In this document: positions 47,901-61,400 of the stretch, piece by piece | Layout: each line of letters starts with the position of its first letter | Position numbering within the stretch: position 1 is the first letter of the stretch | NCBI GenBank assembly: GCA_961205875.1 | Contig: OY540812.1 | Location: 24,685,098-24,749,097 of the forward strand | Origin: Sialis fuliginosa | Taxonomy: Eukaryota > Arthropoda > Insecta > Megaloptera > Sialidae | Length of the DNA: 64,000 nucleotides | Direction of reading: 5' to 3' | Position numbers and translations under genes: made by a program | Notes under the pieces: model-generated | What the model was told of the DNA's origin: nothing | Seen by the model: the letters and a program-made list of their open reading frames with translations, nothing else | The model's database searches: none

Positions 47901-50900
47901 ATATTTTTGTTGAAAAATAATTTCAGTTGCATACAAAGTATGTTAAGGACTCTTCATGAAGATGGTTTACATACACATGAAGATTGTAAAATTTATATTG
48001 CTAAAATGTTTCGACACAAATTTTGGGAAATTCCAACATGGGCAAACGATATTGAAGTGACTGATTATATTTTGAAACGATGTGTATTGATCCATTTAAA
48101 ATCTAATAAAGATAAATTTAACTTGATAGTTCTGATGACCCAAAAATTATTTTCATTCTCAAAAGGTGAATGTAAAGTTGAAGGAGCAGATAGTGTAATG
48201 ATGCAGGTGATTATTATGTATACAATAACAATTGGTGTGTGTCTTTGATCGTACACCACGATGTGGTGACAAAAGGAACTATTCTTATCGGATCAGCTGT
48301 CAGATGTTAGTTTGAAAAACGTATTTAATTAAAATGGGAAGTTGTTTTGATGAATTATACTTATTTTCTTTATAAAAGAAATAAAATACTCTAATTTGTT
48401 AAACGTTTATAATCACTGATTTAATTGTTTATTAAACATTGATTAAGGTAGGTTAGATGACAACTGACCCAGTTGTGTTAGTTCCGATTTTCACCACTGA
48501 AGGTGTTGCTACTATTGACGACACATACCAATAGCAATAACACAACAATTAATGGTTTTAATTAAGTACAGGACATTATGTAGGAAAGTTGTAGATAATT
48601 AAATTATATACATAGTATTTTATCCTTTAAAATTTAAAATTATCCCAAATAAGAACCATCCTAATATGGCACTTTTGATTTTAATTCAGTAAAATCTTTT
48701 CACATTTAATCATCCTTCTATCTCCAACAACAAAATATCTTGAGAACTATATATTTAAAAAAATATGTTTCAGACAAAAGTTGTATGGTTTCAAGGGAGA
48801 AATAAACCAGTGTTATTTATTTTTAAATTGGTGGATGTTTTCATGGTTTCTACTTAAAAAGTAAAGTTGACCTTTAAATGACCTTAGAAATGTCCACCAA
48901 TTTAAAAATAAATAGCACCGTTTTATTTCCCTCTCGGAACCATATATTGTATATTTTTCTTGTATTTCATATTTACTTTAAATTTAAGGAACTTCTGCTT
49001 GGTGGTCATCTTTACTTACAAATTTTAAAAGAAAAACTCAGTTCTTGGTTATATAATTTACGTTTTGCAATTTTAAAACGTTCTAAAGATTCAATGGCTT
49101 ACACATTAACAAACCAAGAAGTATTAAATGCAACTAAACAAGCTGGGCTGCTTCAAACAGCAATCGAGACATTTCTTTCTACTGGAAATTTATCTAGCCA
49201 TTCTGGGCTTGGTTTAATGCAAGATAAAGGACTAACAATAGTTACAGAAAATATCAACAGAATGCGTTACATGTCACATTTTAAATCTGTCCATCGTGGT
49301 CAGTTTTTCACTACAATGAGAACCACCGAAACTCGACAACTTTTGCCAGATGCATGGGGATTTATTTGTCCAGTCCACACACCAGATGGAGCACCATGTG
49401 GTTTACTAAATCATCTTACAATGAATTGTAAAGTTACACAAGCGTGTGATCCAAAAAAAAAAGAAAATATTCAAAATTTACTTGTGTCGTATGGAATGAA
49501 ATCTTTGGAGGCCATTGACAGTTTAGGAATCAAAGAATCTTATGTAACTGTTTTAGACGGGAAAGTTTTAGGTTATACGCCTAAAAAATATGCATCTAAA
49601 ATTGTACAAAAACTACGGTAATTTTTTAAAATAATTATAATTTGTTATTGTATGACTTTTGAATTTAATATAAAAACAGGAAAAAAGATCGGACCCCCGA
49701 AATAAATGGAATGACCTTAAAACAAACCATCATGTTTTTAAACTCTAAAACTTTTACAATTAACATTTTTCTCCAAAACTAAATTCCTTCGATTTATTTT
49801 GAGGTATGATATTTTTTCCTCACCCTGTGTTCTGGCGTCAAATAACTTGACAATTTTTTTTAAACAGAAATTTGAAACAAAGTTAATTTTGCATAGTTTT
49901 TTTTTGTTCTGGTTTTGATGGCAGGAATGTATTTTTTGTGGCATTTAACAAGGCCTTTTAAAATAGCTCTCTATTACTTTTTTACTTATTTGAGTCAAAC
50001 TATATTTAGTTATGAAAAATATCAAAAGTTGTCGTGCAACAGATCTGTAATCCCCAGATAGACTATGGTTGACAAAAAAAATAATCTTTATCTCAAGAAT
50101 TGGAGATACAATTTGAATAGCTCGATTTAAATTTAAATTCCTAATAATGTCCTACAGTTATTCAGCAAAAAATCAGCTTTCCAGCGATATGTTAGAAGTG
50201 ATAGAGTTACTATTTGAAAAAATACAGTTGATCTGCCTTTTTAAACACCACCAAAAAATATCCATGTCTATCTTCAAAACAGGGAAAAAAAAGAACTTAA
50301 TTTCAGATCTATAAGTTAAGCTGTTTTTTTTTTTTTTTTAATTATCTGGTCCTTCAAAGCTAGGACACCCTGTATTATTTTGTTTAACTACCATAAATCT
50401 TAAATGTATCCACCACCTTGCTTAAATTTACAGAATAGAAAAGATTCAAGGTGAAAATATTCCTGAAACAACTGAAATTGCCTTCATTGAAAAAAGAGAT
50501 ATTCCTACCCAGTATCCTGGACTTTACATATTCACTGGACCATCAAGAATGATGAGACCTGTAATCAATTTAACTGTAAATAAAGTAGAACTTATTGGAA
50601 CGTTAGAACAAGTCTATATGAGTATCTGTGTTAAACCTGAAGAAGCATACGAAGGTATGAAATTGTTATTTTCATGCACTAACTTCAATTATAATAACAA
50701 GTAATAATATAAATTGCGCTTTGTTTTCTAACAATTACATTTTTTTCTGAATTCCAGGAATTACAACTCACATGGAGATATCAAAGACTGCATTTCTAAG
50801 TAATCTGGCTAAACTAATTCCGATGCCAGACTGTAACCAATCTCCAAGAAATATGTATCAGTGTCAAATGGGTAAACAAACAATGGGTACACCTATACAC

Positions 50901-53761
50901 AATTGGAAGACATTGAGTGATACAAAACTGTATAGGCTAGAAACACCAGCATCTCCGCTATTTCGACCTGTACATTATGATAATATAGATTTAGACCATT
51001 ATCCAATGGGGACAAATGCTTTTGTTGCTGTTATTAGTTATACAGTAAGTTTTTAATTACTTTATAAAATTGTTTTGACTATGTATATTTTTTTGTACTG
51101 TTTAGACCAAGTAACACTTTCCCCCACTGTCACTTGTGGCTCATTCTAATTATTTTGAAATTTGGGTAGGTACAGTAATAAGTTATAATAAACTTTATTG
51201 ATATGAAAGTTATAATAATCCAGCAAATAAAACTTTTTTTATGTGCCAAATGGAACTAATATTCACCTTGATTATTTTAGTGTTAATCGATGGCAAATTA
51301 TGTTCTTACTAAAATATTTAAAATGCAATGACCTCTGAACAATACACCCAAAGAATTTAAGTGCAGTTCTGCTTAAATCATCAAAGTAGCAAAAACATTA
51401 TAAGATAGAGCAAAAATGGGAAGGAAAAAAAAAATTCTATTAAAAAGTTTATGATGGTATGCATGGTATGTATCTAAAACGAATAGTTCAGGAATGGGAA
51501 TTGTACAAATTTGCAAGACAATTAGGTTCTAAAATAATCAAAGTGAATATTATTTCCATTTAGTAATCTAATTTGACTTGAAAGTATTTAAAAGTCGTTT
51601 TTTTTCTTTATGCAATGCAATATTTTTATTGAGTTCAAATTTTATTTGTAGGGTTATGACATGGAAGATGCAATGATTATAAACAAATCATCATATGAAA
51701 GAGGTTTAGCATTTGGTTCTATATACAAAACTGAATATATAGAGCTTCCAGACAATAAATCATTCTTCTGCAGAGATCCCAGCAATGAATCTATCAAAGA
51801 GTCCTTAGATAATGATGGTTTTCCGCATCCTGGTATGAAATTACATAAAGACGATCCTTTGTATTGCTATTTTGATGAAAATCAAAGTAAATTTGTAATA
51901 CATAAATCAAAGGAAACAGAAGAAATAATGATTGATAATATAAGGATATTTGGTGGGTTTTCAATCATAACTCCGAAAAAAGCAGCTATCACATATAGAA
52001 TTGTAGTATGTATTTTATTTAGAAATTTATACGCCCATCAAAACAGTTAAGGGGTCACATACTTCCAGCCGCGGTGAAAATGATAGTTTCATTATGTATG
52101 ATTTATTGGTCTTTTATGCATAAAAAAATTTATTAACATTTTTTAGTGCCTCAACATGATATATTCTTTGAATTTGAATAGATTTGAAAAATTTAAGATC
52201 GATTGTTATATTATGTCAGATTTTTTAATTAAAAAAAAATAATTAAGTTTATAATATTTTTTCATGAAAAATTTCTTTCTTAATTGTTCATGAAAGTTCT
52301 ATTAAATAAATGTAGATTAAAAAAAGACATCTAAAAATATTAGACCCTATAGAAAAAAACGCATTTAAAATGATTCTAACTAGTATATGACACCCTGACC
52401 CATATTTATTGTTATAATTTCATCGCGGAAAATTTGGATAATATTTGTGTTTTTTTAAATATTCTTCAAAATATAGAGAATGATAATCAATAATAAAAAA
52501 ACGTACGATTTTTCATATATGTACGATCATTTTTATCGTAATTACATAAATTTGAATTTTGTCCTTGTTTTTTGACAATAATTTGGACTCTGTTTTATAT
52601 TTCAGCGAAATCCATCAGTTGGTGATAAGTTTGCTAGTCGTGCCGGTCAAAAAGGAATATGTTCCAAACTATGGCCAGCTGAAGATTTACCATTTACAGA
52701 AACTGGTTTAATACCTGACATAGTTTTCAATCCGCATGGTTTTCCTTCTCGTATGACAATTGCTATGATGATAGAAGTGATGGCTGGAAAATCAGCATCA
52801 CTCCATGGATTAGTACATGATGCAACACCTTTTAGATTTGATGAAAAAGACACAGCCATCGATTGCTTTGGGAAATTATTAGAAGCAGGTAATCTAATAT
52901 AAATGTTTTTTATTTATTTTCTACATTTAAAAGTTCAATTTTGAAAACTGCAATTGCGTGGACTGGGGTTTCTGATAATGATGTCTTGGACAGCAGGTTT
53001 CAGCAAAACCAATAATTTGTAAAAACTGCAGAAACAAATCGTCGTGTCAACTGCAAAATATCGAATATGAAAAAATCGGTTTTTCATTTTTGTCACTTGG
53101 CAGTTGCTCCTGGAGCACAATGGCAAATTTTTTATTATGGATAAATATCAAAATGCTTTCAGCTAGCTTACTTTTTATCATTTTCAGGTGGTTATAATTA
53201 TTACGGAACCGAACCTATGTATTCAGGTGTAAATGGCCGAGAATTGAAAGCTCATATATTTTGTGGTATTGTACATTATCAGAGACTACGCCATATGGTA
53301 TCTGATAAATGGCAAGTACGTCGTACAGGTCCTGTTGATGCAATAACTCGTCAACCTGTGGGCGGGAGAAGGCGTGGCGGAGGAGTACGTTTTGGAGAGA
53401 TGGAACGTGATGCCTTAATGAGTCATGGAGCATCATTTTTATTACAAGATCGTCTTTTTAGCTGCAGTGATCGTAGCGTGGTAAGTTGAACATTGATTTA
53501 ATTTTTTCGAATATTAATTTAATTATAATATTCTTGTTTTAGCAAAAAATGTGTAAAAAATGTGGATCGTTATTAAGTCCCATTGCAATAATCACAAGAA
53601 GAACAGACAAACCGAATATGACTGAATCTCGGGATATCTGTAAAATCTGTCAAGATGACGGAGAGGTAGTGTCAGTAGAAATACCTTATATTTTTAAGTA
53701 CTTAGTTATGGAATTGGCATCAATAAATATACATGTTAAACTTCAGTTGAAACATTCATAA
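44933..53761 (+). CDS. Polr1B: RNA polymerase I second-largest subunit (RPA2/RPA135), 12 exons, complete
   Basis: This subunit forms, with the largest one, the catalytic centre of RNA polymerase I, which makes pre-rRNA in the nucleolus. My exon chain is 44933-45004, 45066-45398, 45850-46089, 46815-46987, 47927-48206, 48989-49617, 50434-50654, 50758-51044, 51652-52005, 52606-52888, 53188-53480, 53543-53761. Every join is GT/AG and keeps frame; the deduced product is 1127 residues, close to the family's roughly 1130. The start follows an out-of-frame ATG at 44923 and matches the family N-terminus ([10 protein letters not shown]). Family landmarks are intact: [18 protein letters not shown] near residues 676-693, GYDMEDAMI near 746 (catalytic acidic loop), [12 protein letters not shown] near 869, [11 protein letters not shown] in exon 11, and the C-terminal zinc site CKKC...CKIC in exon 12. 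No stops or shifts. Intron DNA holds MITE remnants. AATAAA follows at 53785. The exon 1 assignment rests on a 24-codon exon with a good donor and on homology. Confidence 0.96.
46350..46530. repeat. Dispersed repeat in Polr1B intron 3
   Basis: TTCTATTATAAATCACAACT, GTACAAATATATAGAGGTTT and CACAGTATGGAATGTCTACT recur at 61360-61500 in app intron 10. The ends CCATACTGTGAACT / AGTTCACAGTATGG are inverted. Confidence 0.6.
48775..48955. repeat. Fold-back repeat in Polr1B intron 5
   Basis: Inverted arms GTATGGTTTCAAGGGAGAAA and TTTCCCTCTCGGAACCATAT enclose AATTGGTGGATG...GTCCACCAATT. Resembles the inner part of the 32030-32648 family. It lies just before exon 6 and is not coding. Confidence 0.6.
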
Positions 53762-53784
53762 AAATGTATTTTATAAATACTTTT

Positions 53785-53790
53785 AATAAA
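53785..53790 (+). terminator. Polr1B polyadenylation signal AATAAA
   Basis: AATAAA lies 24 bp after the Polr1B stop codon, a very short but plausible 3' UTR. Confidence 0.45.
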
Positions 53791-53799
53791 TTTTACAAA

Positions 53800-55452
53800 T
53801 TGCAATGCCATTTTTTTACCATATGTGTGAATTACTAAAGTTTTTAGAATGGTTTCAGTTTTATTAAGTTCCTGTTTGTAGAGAAAGGACGTTATTGTGA
53901 TTATGGGTATGCTCTGATATACACTGGCCAGTGGTGAAAGTTAATGGACTGTGCGTTCCATTATAGCTTTCAGTGCTCTGGTTACAGTAGTTACAGTAAC
54001 CTAGCGACAATAATTATATCATTGATCGCCGCCATTTTTGTACTGTAGCTTGAATACAGTACTCCGATCATGTGATAAATATTTAAAGGCAATTATATTG
54101 ACAGAACCAGATGCATTTAAGGTTAACATTAAATGTATTTTTTATTATCAGGTTATTTTAAGATTAATTAATAACATTTATAACATATTGTTCCTTATCT
54201 CATGAAATTGCATAACTGATGATTTTGAGAAGTCGGTATTTTGCATCAGGGTAGTCTAATACATATTCTCACAAAGAATAGATATCTGTATTATTTGCGT
54301 AACATGTCAAAAGATGATACCACAACAATGGCATAACTACATATCTCACCTGAAAGTTTCTTATGAACAAGCATAACTAACAATAAAGTTGTTGTTTCTG
54401 TATACAGTTCTTTTAATTATATTTTCAGGTATCTGAAAGATTAAATATCTCACGTAGTAGCGTAACTGTTTTGCAATTCATTTTACTAAATATGGGTACA
54501 TTAGTTGCTGTTTAGCTTATCTCAAATAAACTAGTGATGCTTATTTTACAGAATCATAAAATATTTATATTGTTAATTCTGCAAAGAACAGAAATACAAC
54601 GGTTTTGAGAGGAACAAAAAAAAAATAGTATAGACTATGGATAGTATAGAATAAGTCAAAATAATAGGTAATGGGATGTTCTGCGTGAAGTGGATCAAAG
54701 CCAAAGCCAAAAATTGTGTGGATAGAAACCATTTAATTGGGCTTAAATTGTAGCTTAAGGAAAGAGCTTTCGAATACTGATAGGCGCAAAATTTTTTTGG
54801 TACTTGTACATTATATCCCTGGTATTTGCAGATGTACAAGTCTCATGTATTATATCACATACATATGTATAAATATGCATATTTGAGACTTGCACCAACT
54901 TGCACATCTGTAAATGCCGAGGATGTAATGTACAAGTACCTTAATTAAAAACATTTTGTAAATATCCAAAATATATTTAATCAAATAATAATATATGTAT
55001 TTTGAAGTATGTATTTTAATTAAAATTAATTAATCTTTTTTTGTTGTTTCCCTGGTTGTTTCATATATGTATGTATGTAGTTTCATACTCTATGGATTTT
55101 TTTGTATTTGTAAACATAGTTTCAAAGATGCTAGTGTAAACATAATACATATATCATATGTTGTGAAATGGTTCTATCATTGTAATCTAATCGTGAGAAA
55201 TTTTGCATTGAATAGCCTAAAATTTATTCATTGATGAAAGAGATAATTTCTTTGCGATTTATTCAGTTAATTAAAAAGAGTTACGATGATTTTCTTTCGT
55301 AAATCATACAAAAATAATAATATATTACGAAGAAAAATAAAAAAGAAAATTAATTGAATTTCTTTATTATGACGTTTCTTAATAGAAGTTAGGGCTAGGC
55401 TTACCTTGCCTAATTCGTATTTAATTTGGCGATCATTAAATGACACGGTCTA
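53800..55452 (+). promoter_or_regulatory. Polr1B-app intergenic region with likely app promoter
   Basis: About 1.65 kb separate the two genes. GCCGCCATTTT at 54028-54038 is a match to the YY1/Pho binding core (minus strand AAAATGGCGGC) and sits in the least AT-rich part, so the app transcription start may be near 54.0-54.1 kb. A 140-bp inverted repeat is at 54800-54942. No other gene is seen. The promoter assignment is inference. Confidence 0.3.
54800..54942. repeat. Fold-back repeat between Polr1B and app
   Basis: GGTACTTGTACATTATATCC and GGATGTAATGTACAAGTACC are inverted, with inner GCAGATGTACAAGTCTCA / TGAGACTTGCACC arms. Confidence 0.65.
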
Positions 55453-58400
55453 ATGAAAAATAGTGATTGTAATTATCACTTAGTTAATTCCGATTTGCCT
55501 ATATTTGATAAAAGTAAGTATGTGATAATGAATGATATGTATATTTCAATATGACAATATGTAGTCATTTTGTTTACAGAAGAAGTGATTCAGCTAACAA
55601 ATACTATTCCTGATATAATTACTGCAAATAAAACAAAAATGGCAAGATCAGGTGCAAATAATAAAAAAGTTACTCGCAAATGGGAACTTTTTCCAGGCCA
55701 GAATACGTTTTTATGTGATGGCCGATTGATGACTGCCCCACATACCAGTGTTTTCTATATAACAGTGACATTAGTGTGTGTTACAAGTGGAATGTTTTTT
55801 GCCTTTGAGTAAGATATTTTTTTACGATAATTATAAAAATGATTCTAAAAATTACATGTTTTAGTTGTCCTTTCCTCGCTGTTCGTATATCACCAGCCAT
55901 TCCAGTGATTGGAGTTGTACTATTTATTTTTACAATGTCTTCACTTTTAAGAACATCGTTTAGTGACCCTGGGGTTATTCCTAGAGCTACGCCTGATGAA
56001 GCAGCTTATATTGAAAAACAAATCGGTAAACCTATTTGTACAACTATTTTATATGTATACTTTAAGTACAATTAAATGTTTGTAGAAGTACCGAACAGCG
56101 CAAACAGTCCAACATACAGACCGCCTCCGAGAAACAAAGAAGTTATTGTTAAAGGTCAAACAGTGAAGTTAAAGTATTGTTTTACATGTAAAATATTCCG
56201 ACCTCCTAGGGCTTCTCATTGCAGTCTTTGTGATAATTGTGTTGATAGATTTGATCACCACTGCCCTTGGGTATGTAAAGTTACATATATAACAAGTAAA
56301 GAGAAAACACATTAACCTTTGAAGCCAGTCGTATGTTCCATGTACATTGTTTGTCTAGTCTTGTGACATTTATTTTAGATATGTTTAGTTTATTTCAAAA
56401 ATGGTTTGTAACATAACAAACCACTGAATTTCACACATGCACATTACAAAAGACATATATATTGTGTATATGCTTTTTTTAGTAAGTGTTTATTATTTAT
56501 CTGACAAAACTTTAAAGAATAAGAAAGTGTTGACGTACATTCATCTGTTTTCACATAACTTTTATATTAAAACATTAAATTGTTTGATTTTTTTTTTATA
56601 ATTTACCACTCTTGTTAATCGGAAACAAAATCGTTTATTTGTTGACCTTATCAGAGACACTTTCTCACTACTTATAATATAATACAGTCTGTCTAATAAG
56701 AGTGTGATTGAGGAAACTTATATTTGGAAACTGATTATATTGAAAACTTATGAGCGAGCAGGTAGAAAGACTCGATTATTATCCTACCTTTGCTAGGAAA
56801 CAATATCTTTAATTTTGAATACCATATACACCAAAGACTCAAAGCTGTTTTACTTTGTTTCTACCCAAATGGACTGAAAATGTCATGGGAAGCGGCTTCA
56901 AAATACATGAAACAATCAAAGGCATTTGTGAACTAGTTGATAAACAATAAACACCTGATCTGCCATAAGACACAAAAAAATATCAAATAAAGAGATTAAA
57001 CAGACCATAAAATTATTTTCTACAAACTTTCTATTATTGCTACAACAAGGACAAGGAAAATTCAAGAAAAAAGGGATTGTTTTGGATGAGTGTCGTACAT
57101 AGTTTTTTTTATATAGTTTATAAAAGTTATGTTGATTACGCTTTTATTAGATAGACTATGTACTCTTGAATATTTCACATTTTATAAAAGTTCTTGAATG
57201 TTAATTATTATCGTGTACGTAACTGGAAAATTACCGGCTTGAAGGGTTAATGCTATCAGTATCATATTACATTTAGGTTTATATAAAAGTTATACTATAT
57301 TGTAAATAGACAATGCATTGCTTTTTTGTAGGTTGGAAACTGTGTCGGAAAAAGAAATTATCGATTCTTTTATATGTTCATTGTTTCGCTTGCATTCCTT
57401 GCAGTATTTATTTTTGCGTGCGCACTCACACATCTTGTACTTTGTAAGTATTCTAGGTTATCTTTATTGTGTTAAATAACATTTTTAAGTTTATTTAAGA
57501 TAGGAACGTTAGTATTGTTAATAAAACAGTGTTGGGTAACTGTCGAGTAATATTGCTCATACCAATATCGAAATACATTTTTTAATGCTTGAACACCACA
57601 CTCAGTTATACCAGTTCGTTTGGAAAATTTCATTCCTGAACAGTTCAGATTGGAGGGTTTAGGTTGTCGAGGAAAGAAGTTATGTAATTCACACTACTAC
57701 AAACCTTCCTACATAACGACTTAAGTGAGGATGAAGCAGCTAACCCAGTTGAGTAATAACATTAGTAAAGGCTCCATACCAAAAGTAAACTTTTAGTAAT
57801 TGTGTCTTGCACTTTATATTTGACATTTTTATCTTATTTTAAAACTTCATTTTCTGTTCTCTGAAGCTGCAATTTTTAAGGATTAAATTTTTTAATTTTT
57901 AATCCATGTGTAGTGAAATCAGCTGGTTAACATAGCGTGGTGTTCAAGGGTTAAGTAACAGTTGTCTTCATAGAAATGTAATATAACTGAAGCGATAACT
58001 CTAATGGACGAGCATGTGCTGATAAAGATAGTTTTCAACGTACCGCTTTGCTCCTAGTATTCTTTAACCTAAACATGTTTCAGTTGTTTCCATGGTTTCC
58101 GCCATATCTTGTGAATCTAATGTTTTAGTAAAGAGAGTCGGTTCACACTGTCAGCCAATCAGAGCTCGTTGGACAAGGAAGTGCGGTACCCAAGTGTATC
58201 TCTAATGACACATTCGTAACACTGTGTTATTGCTCCAGTTATATTAAATATCTATGGTTGTCTTTAATGATCAAATTAAACTATTTGTATAATTAACATT
58301 ATTCATTCCAGTAAAGACTTCTAGCTAATATTTTAGTGAAGTAAGTCTTAATTTTAATAAAGTAAAAAAAATTAGCTGTAAAATTTTCTTTTTGTAACAA

Positions 58401-61400
58401 AATATTATTGTTACGTTTTTTGTTTATACCTGTTGGATTTATTAATTACATTTATTAATAAAACAGTATTAAAAATATTTTAGTTCTAATAAAATGTTAC
58501 TAAAAATTTTGTTATAAAGTAAAGTCTGTACAAAATTTTTATTTTATTGATGAGGATTAATGTTTTATAGTAATATTATTGGCATGATTACGTAGAGGCG
58601 TAGCTAGGGGTCGTTGTGTCCCCAGTGAAAACTGAAATAAGCACCTCAATTTTTTTTTTATTATCATCTTTATGTCGTTTTTGGTACTGCAAGATGACTT
58701 TTGCGTCCTTCTTGTATAAGTAAAGACATGATTTCACCAACCCTTAGCTACGTCACTGTGATTATGTACAATTTTAAATGAGAGACACTATTTAAAAAAA
58801 AAAAGTATTAAATTAATACAAATAAACCTTTAAAATTACAGGGACAAGAGTTAACGAGGCCACATTTTTAGACGCTGTTAAAGAATCCCCAGCGAGTGTA
58901 ATAGTTACAACGATTTGTTTCTTTAGCGTGTGGAGTATTCTTGGTTTAGCCGGCTTCCATACATATCTAACAACCAGTAATCAAACAACTAATGAAGATG
59001 TAAGTTAATTTAAACGTAGTATATTAAATTATTTTATGTTGATTGGAAAAGAAATAAGTAATATTTTTTATTAGATAAAAGGATCTTTTACTTCAAGACG
59101 TGGTCAAGATAGTTATAACCCATATTCCCAAGGGAACGTGTGTTCAAATTGTTTCTACGTGTTGTGTGGTCCAGTAGCTCCATCTCTTATTGACAGGTAT
59201 GGAATTTTTATACATGGTTATAATTACAATATATTTAAAAAAATTTTGTGTATACATTTAACGTATACACTAAAAATTTAAAATAAATAATTAGGTAATT
59301 ACTAATTAGAATTATTTATTATTTACTATTTTATTAATTACTAGCAGTTCCCTACGGCTTCATCCGCATTTGTTTTAAAATCAGTAAATGTACACAATGA
59401 TTTTGTATACAAGTCTTGAGGCTTCCACGGTGATCTTGATATGGATCTTGGCTTCTGGGTGTAAGCCAAGATCCATACAATGATTTTGTTCTTTGGTGAT
59501 TGTGTCCATTGTTAAAATATCAAAAAATACGAAAACAAGAATAAATAAAGGAATGTTTTTGCAATTGATATTCTATTATACAATTCCTGCATCAATGCTG
59601 ATTGGTCAAAGAGCTGATGAGTGTACCTTGTACTTTACATACCTTGCTTTGAACTACCATTTCCTCAAGTTCAAAAAAATTTCAACCAAAAGGCAAAATT
59701 CCTTGCTTTCTTTTGCTCTACTTCTAAAATTACTCATTTGCGGACATAAGTTTATTAATAAAAAGGGCTTGTTTTAATCTCCTCGACAACTCCATAAAGA
59801 TAGCATGATGACATATACCCTATAGTACTTCAGAGATTTCAAGGAACATGTTGGTACAGGTTTCATCAAAATCAGTCCAGTACTTTTTTAGATTACCTTG
59901 GTCAAGCACACACACAATCTTTCTTTTTTTATATTAATATAGATTATATATTATTTAATGATTGTTGACATTCTGATTAAATTGTTTTCTGTACAGGAGG
60001 GGTATTGTAACAGATGAATATAGAGCTGAATATGAACAAACTATGTTTGGAGCAAATGTAGTAGTTCCTCCAAGTAAAACTTACGCTTCTGTGAAGGTAA
60101 CATTTTTTGTGTTAATATTATAATATTTAAAACATAAAATGAATATATCATTTTTATACTATGTACGAGATATACTTAGTTCTTACTTATTTTTCTGTCT
60201 TACAGAATGGAATTTCTCAAATCAGTGTTTCGTCTGAAATCGCTAACCACACAGCAATAGCTTCACAAGGTGTTTACAGACATAACAACGAACTGGCAAA
60301 CGGTACGTGTGCAAAACGTTTATTTTATTTTACCCTTTTATGTGCAATAAAAAATACTTTACATATTGTTACATTTTGTATAACTAATTTAAGGAAATAC
60401 AAACGCATACCCTGCAAATAATGTTAACCATTTCGGCAGTCAAGGAATGCCACCGATCAGTCTAAGTAATGGTATAGTGAAATCGAGTCACGTGTATCCC
60501 AGCAATAACAGTATTAACAACTCGTTATTGCAAAACAGCTTTGTTTCTACATCAAGTACTAACTCACCGATTACACCCCTTTCAAACCGTCACTGCATAT
60601 CACAGCAAAGAATTCTGACTACATCGAGACACCCTAATGGTTATTATATGTCGAAACCATTGATTAATGATTATGTGTCTTCAACATTGCCGTTACGAAA
60701 ATGTAACGAAAACGGGAATTATCCGGTACAAAGGTGCCAAAACAGTAACGAGATACTGTCACCTGAAAGTAATGAGTTCATACCAATGCAGAGGTGTGAA
60801 AATACTAATTACGCGTATCCCCAAAGGTGTCAGGAGCATACTACAGAATTCATGAGATATTATTCGTATACGTTACCTCGATTAAAAAATTATTATAACC
60901 CTGATATGAGACAGAACCCAAGACATTTACGTCCTAGGTCGAGTTATTTTTATGAAAATTTTCAACCGATTGATGAAAATGTCAACAGAGATCCCAAATT
61001 ATATTTCACAAATACTTTAGACCCAAACGAACCGGTTAGAGACCCGAAAAATGTTCGGACCGGTTACATTGATTCTAAAATGTACCCGATTTTACCTAAT
61101 TTAAGCGTCATGCGACATTTTCCTATTCCAGAGTATAGCAAAACTTACATCCAAGCTAATCAGGATATAGGTTAAAATTGTTCTTTTTTGATTCTTATAT
61201 TGTTTAATTTTTCTATGCAATAAATAATTGGAATATCAAATGGTAAGTTTATAAACTTAAAACTTTTAGTGTTAAGATACTTTTTTACTTAAGCAGTTCT
61301 TTACCATTTTTTTACTATTATCATTATGTAGATTATAAATTTAAACAACAGTAAACGTTCCTTACTGTGAATGGTGCTGGCATAACCAATTCTATTATAA

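Noticed and set aside
48878-48988. Apparent N-terminal extension of the exon 6 ORF in Polr1B
   Set aside because: This stretch is intron with a MITE arm; the AG at 48987-48988 restores frame and homology exactly at Glu-Leu-Leu.
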